Below the pieces are notes generated by a model that saw only the letters and a list, made by a program, of their open reading frames with translations, was not told where the DNA came from and did not search any database. The translations under genes were made by a program, and so were the position numbers. 7,159 bases of DNA. Source: UMGS882 sp045598975. Its GTDB lineage: Bacteria; Bacillota; Clostridia; Oscillospirales; CAG-382. Within the stretch, counting starts at the first letter, position 1. Every line of letters begins with the position of its first letter. Where the stretch lies: positions 1-7,159 of the forward strand of contig JAZRVE010000026.1 of the NCBI GenBank assembly GCA_045598975.1, given 5' to 3'. Positions 6,563 to 7,159 of the stretch are shown here, piece after piece.

Positions 6563-6892
6563 CATAGCTATGTTGACACGCCTAATGAGTACTACATTGT
6601 TGCAGTCTGTGTTTCTAATGATTTCCGGGGGAAAGGCATAGGGAAGGCGCTTTTGAAAAGTGTTCTGCGCAACAATTGGGATAAACGCTTCAAATTAGAC
6701 GTACTATGTGACAACAAAGCTGCGATAAATCTTTATAAAGAGTTGGGGGTTCAAATTGACGGCAAAAGCTATAAAGGATATGCGTTCCCGCCCTCTGCGC
6801 AGCCAGATTGTTTTTGCATGACTCGAACCCCATTGAACAGCAGGGCAAATAGAGAACAGCAACAGAACCACCCCACCACGGAATTAGGTTAA
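6563..6892 (+). pseudogene. GNAT acetyltransferase, 5'-truncated remnant
   Basis: The reading frame contains the C-terminal half of a GCN5-related N-acetyltransferase. A beta strand (YYIVAVCVSN) leads into the acetyl-CoA-binding motif A with FRGKGIGKALL, followed by a strand, NKAAINLYKELG (the usual motif B helix), and a final KGYAF...DCFCMTR strand. The family normally has about 80-90 further N-terminal residues. Here the open frame runs upstream only to 6473 and reads through the hairpin at 6489-6525, giving sequence with no GNAT character. No ribosome site precedes any suitable ATG. The stop codon (6890-6892) lies inside the TTAGGTTAAC repeat, so the last residues are probably also non-native. 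This is best read as a gene remnant; a functional mini-protein is unlikely. Confidence 0.7.
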
Positions 6893-6909
6893 CTCGATTA
6901 GGTTAACCG
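6882..6909. repeat. TTAGGTTAAC repeat pair, right-hand copy
   Basis: AATTAGGTTAAC (6882-6893), a 3-base spacer and ATTAGGTTAACCG (6897-6909) mirror the left pair AATTAGGTTAAC (154-165), 5-base spacer, ATTAAGTTAACCG (171-183). Order and orientation are the same on both sides, about 6.7 kb apart, and both are followed by T-rich sequence. The pairs may mark the ends of an inserted or duplicated segment. Confidence 0.6.
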
Positions 6910-6931
6910 ATTTTTCTAGGTTTCCAAACAG

Positions 6932-6992
6932 GCATTGGGCGAACACCTTCTTTTACAGCGGTGGTTTCGCCGTGAAGTGTTCCCTCTGATGC
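6932..6992 (+). other. Imperfect long stem-loop, possible structured leader
   Basis: GCAT (6932-6935) can pair with ATGC (6989-6992). GAACA plus CTTC (6941-6950, one bulged C) pairs with GAAGTGTTC (6974-6982), with GG/CC closing pairs. The enclosed segment contains GCGGTGGTTTCGCC. It precedes the strong terminator by a few bases, so the two could together form a leader. No known riboswitch is recognised. Confidence 0.3.
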
Positions 6993-6998
6993 TTATGA

Positions 6999-7043
6999 CA
7001 AAGACACCATCTTGGAGCAATCCGGGATGGTGTCTTTGTTTTT
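6999..7043 (+). terminator. Very strong Rho-independent terminator
   Basis: CAAAGACACCATC (6999-7011) pairs perfectly with GATGGTGTCTTTG (7026-7038). The loop side extends the helix through two G-U pairs and GGA/TCC to a GCAA tetraloop (7017-7020). Five T residues (7039-7043) follow. It insulates the downstream gene from the segment to its left, or acts as an attenuator for it. Confidence 0.85.
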
Positions 7044-7076
7044 ATCCGCACATTCGTCTTTTTCTGTCCTTGCCGC

Positions 7077-7115
7077 TACAATGAAACCATCACAAATAAA
7101 GGAGTGGTTTCATTG
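7077..7115 (+). promoter_or_regulatory. -10 box and perfect inverted repeat around a start codon
   Basis: TACAAT (7077-7082) is a good -10 box without a clear -35 (TTCGTC at 7053-7058 is weak). Overlapping it, CAATGAAACCA (7079-7089) pairs perfectly with TGGTTTCATTG (7105-7115), separated by 15 bases. The ribosome site AAAGGAG (7098-7104) lies in the loop and the TTG start (7113-7115) in the 3' arm. This could be an operator or an RNA hairpin controlling initiation. Confidence 0.5.
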
Positions 7116-7159
7116 AAAGAAAAACGTTATGTGTCCCTAAGCGATTACGAGCGGCGGCT
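7113..7159 (+). CDS. Start of a hypothetical gene, truncated by window end
   Basis: Only 15 codons are visible, beginning MKEKRYVSLSDYERR. The TTG start is supported by AAAGGAG eight bases upstream and a -10 box at 7077-7082. The charged, basic N-terminus is compatible with a small cytoplasmic protein, but the family cannot be assigned from so little sequence. It lies beyond a strong terminator and beyond the right repeat pair, so it probably belongs to a separate transcription unit and perhaps to a separate element. Confidence 0.6.
   Translation, partial: MKEKRYVSLSDYERR

Noticed and set aside
6443..7159. Search for a second copy of the tmRNA 3' end as a right attachment site
   Set aside because: No sequence resembling CCCGCCATCTCCACCA was seen on either strand here, so a simple tmRNA-bounded insertion ending inside the window is not supported.
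1..7159. CRISPR arrays, tRNA genes, complete insertion sequences
   Set aside because: No regularly spaced repeats of 20-40 bases, no tRNA cloverleaf beyond the tmRNA end, and no transposase or integrase reading frame were found.

Overview
The window looks like chromosomal DNA from a Gram-positive gut-type Clostridia, probably Oscillospiraceae/Ruminococcaceae-like. The basis is the Firmicutes-style tmRNA 3' end, strong GGAGG-type ribosome sites, a small helix-turn-helix protein of a type I associate with clostridial accessory DNA, and Gram-positive-like PTS proteins. No species can be named from sequence alone.

Layout. Positions 1-76 are the 3' end of the tmRNA gene (ssrA), followed by a strong hairpin terminator (81-137). 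Next comes a cluster of short repeats around the core TTAGGTTAAC (93-228). A matching repeat pair lies at 6882-6909, so nearly everything between is bracketed by related repeats next to a tmRNA 3' end, a classic integration hotspot. Inside this interval are a minus-strand coiled-coil ORF of unknown function (253-555), a promoter (590-618) and a small helix-turn-helix gene (655-873). A two-gene PTS operon follows (1081-4932), then a broken membrane-protein gene (4955-5297), a nucleoside-hydrolase-family lipoprotein (5282-6442), and a 5'-truncated GNAT acetyltransferase remnant (about 6563-6892). Right of the second repeat pair are a structured stretch, a very strong terminator (6999-7043), and the first 15 codons of a new gene whose start region sits in a perfect inverted repeat.

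The highlight is the PTS operon. A separate HPr (with an N-terminal extension and no regulatory Ser46) is followed 15 bases later by one 1164-residue protein. That protein carries, in order, a glucose/N-acetylglucosamine-type EIIC, EIIB, a nearly complete Enzyme I and EIIA. Together the two proteins contain every phosphocarrier needed to run PEP -> EI His683 -> HPr His43 -> EIIA His1112 -> EIIB Cys435 -> sugar. This would be a self-contained sugar-uptake phosphorelay in under 4 kb, independent of the usual shared EI/HPr genes. The neighbouring hydrolase lipoprotein could supply another scavenging activity at the cell surface, but nothing in the sequence proves a functional link.

The flanks of the operon (two gene remnants, an orphan reverse-oriented terminator, repeats) suggest an accessory region that has been rearranged several times.
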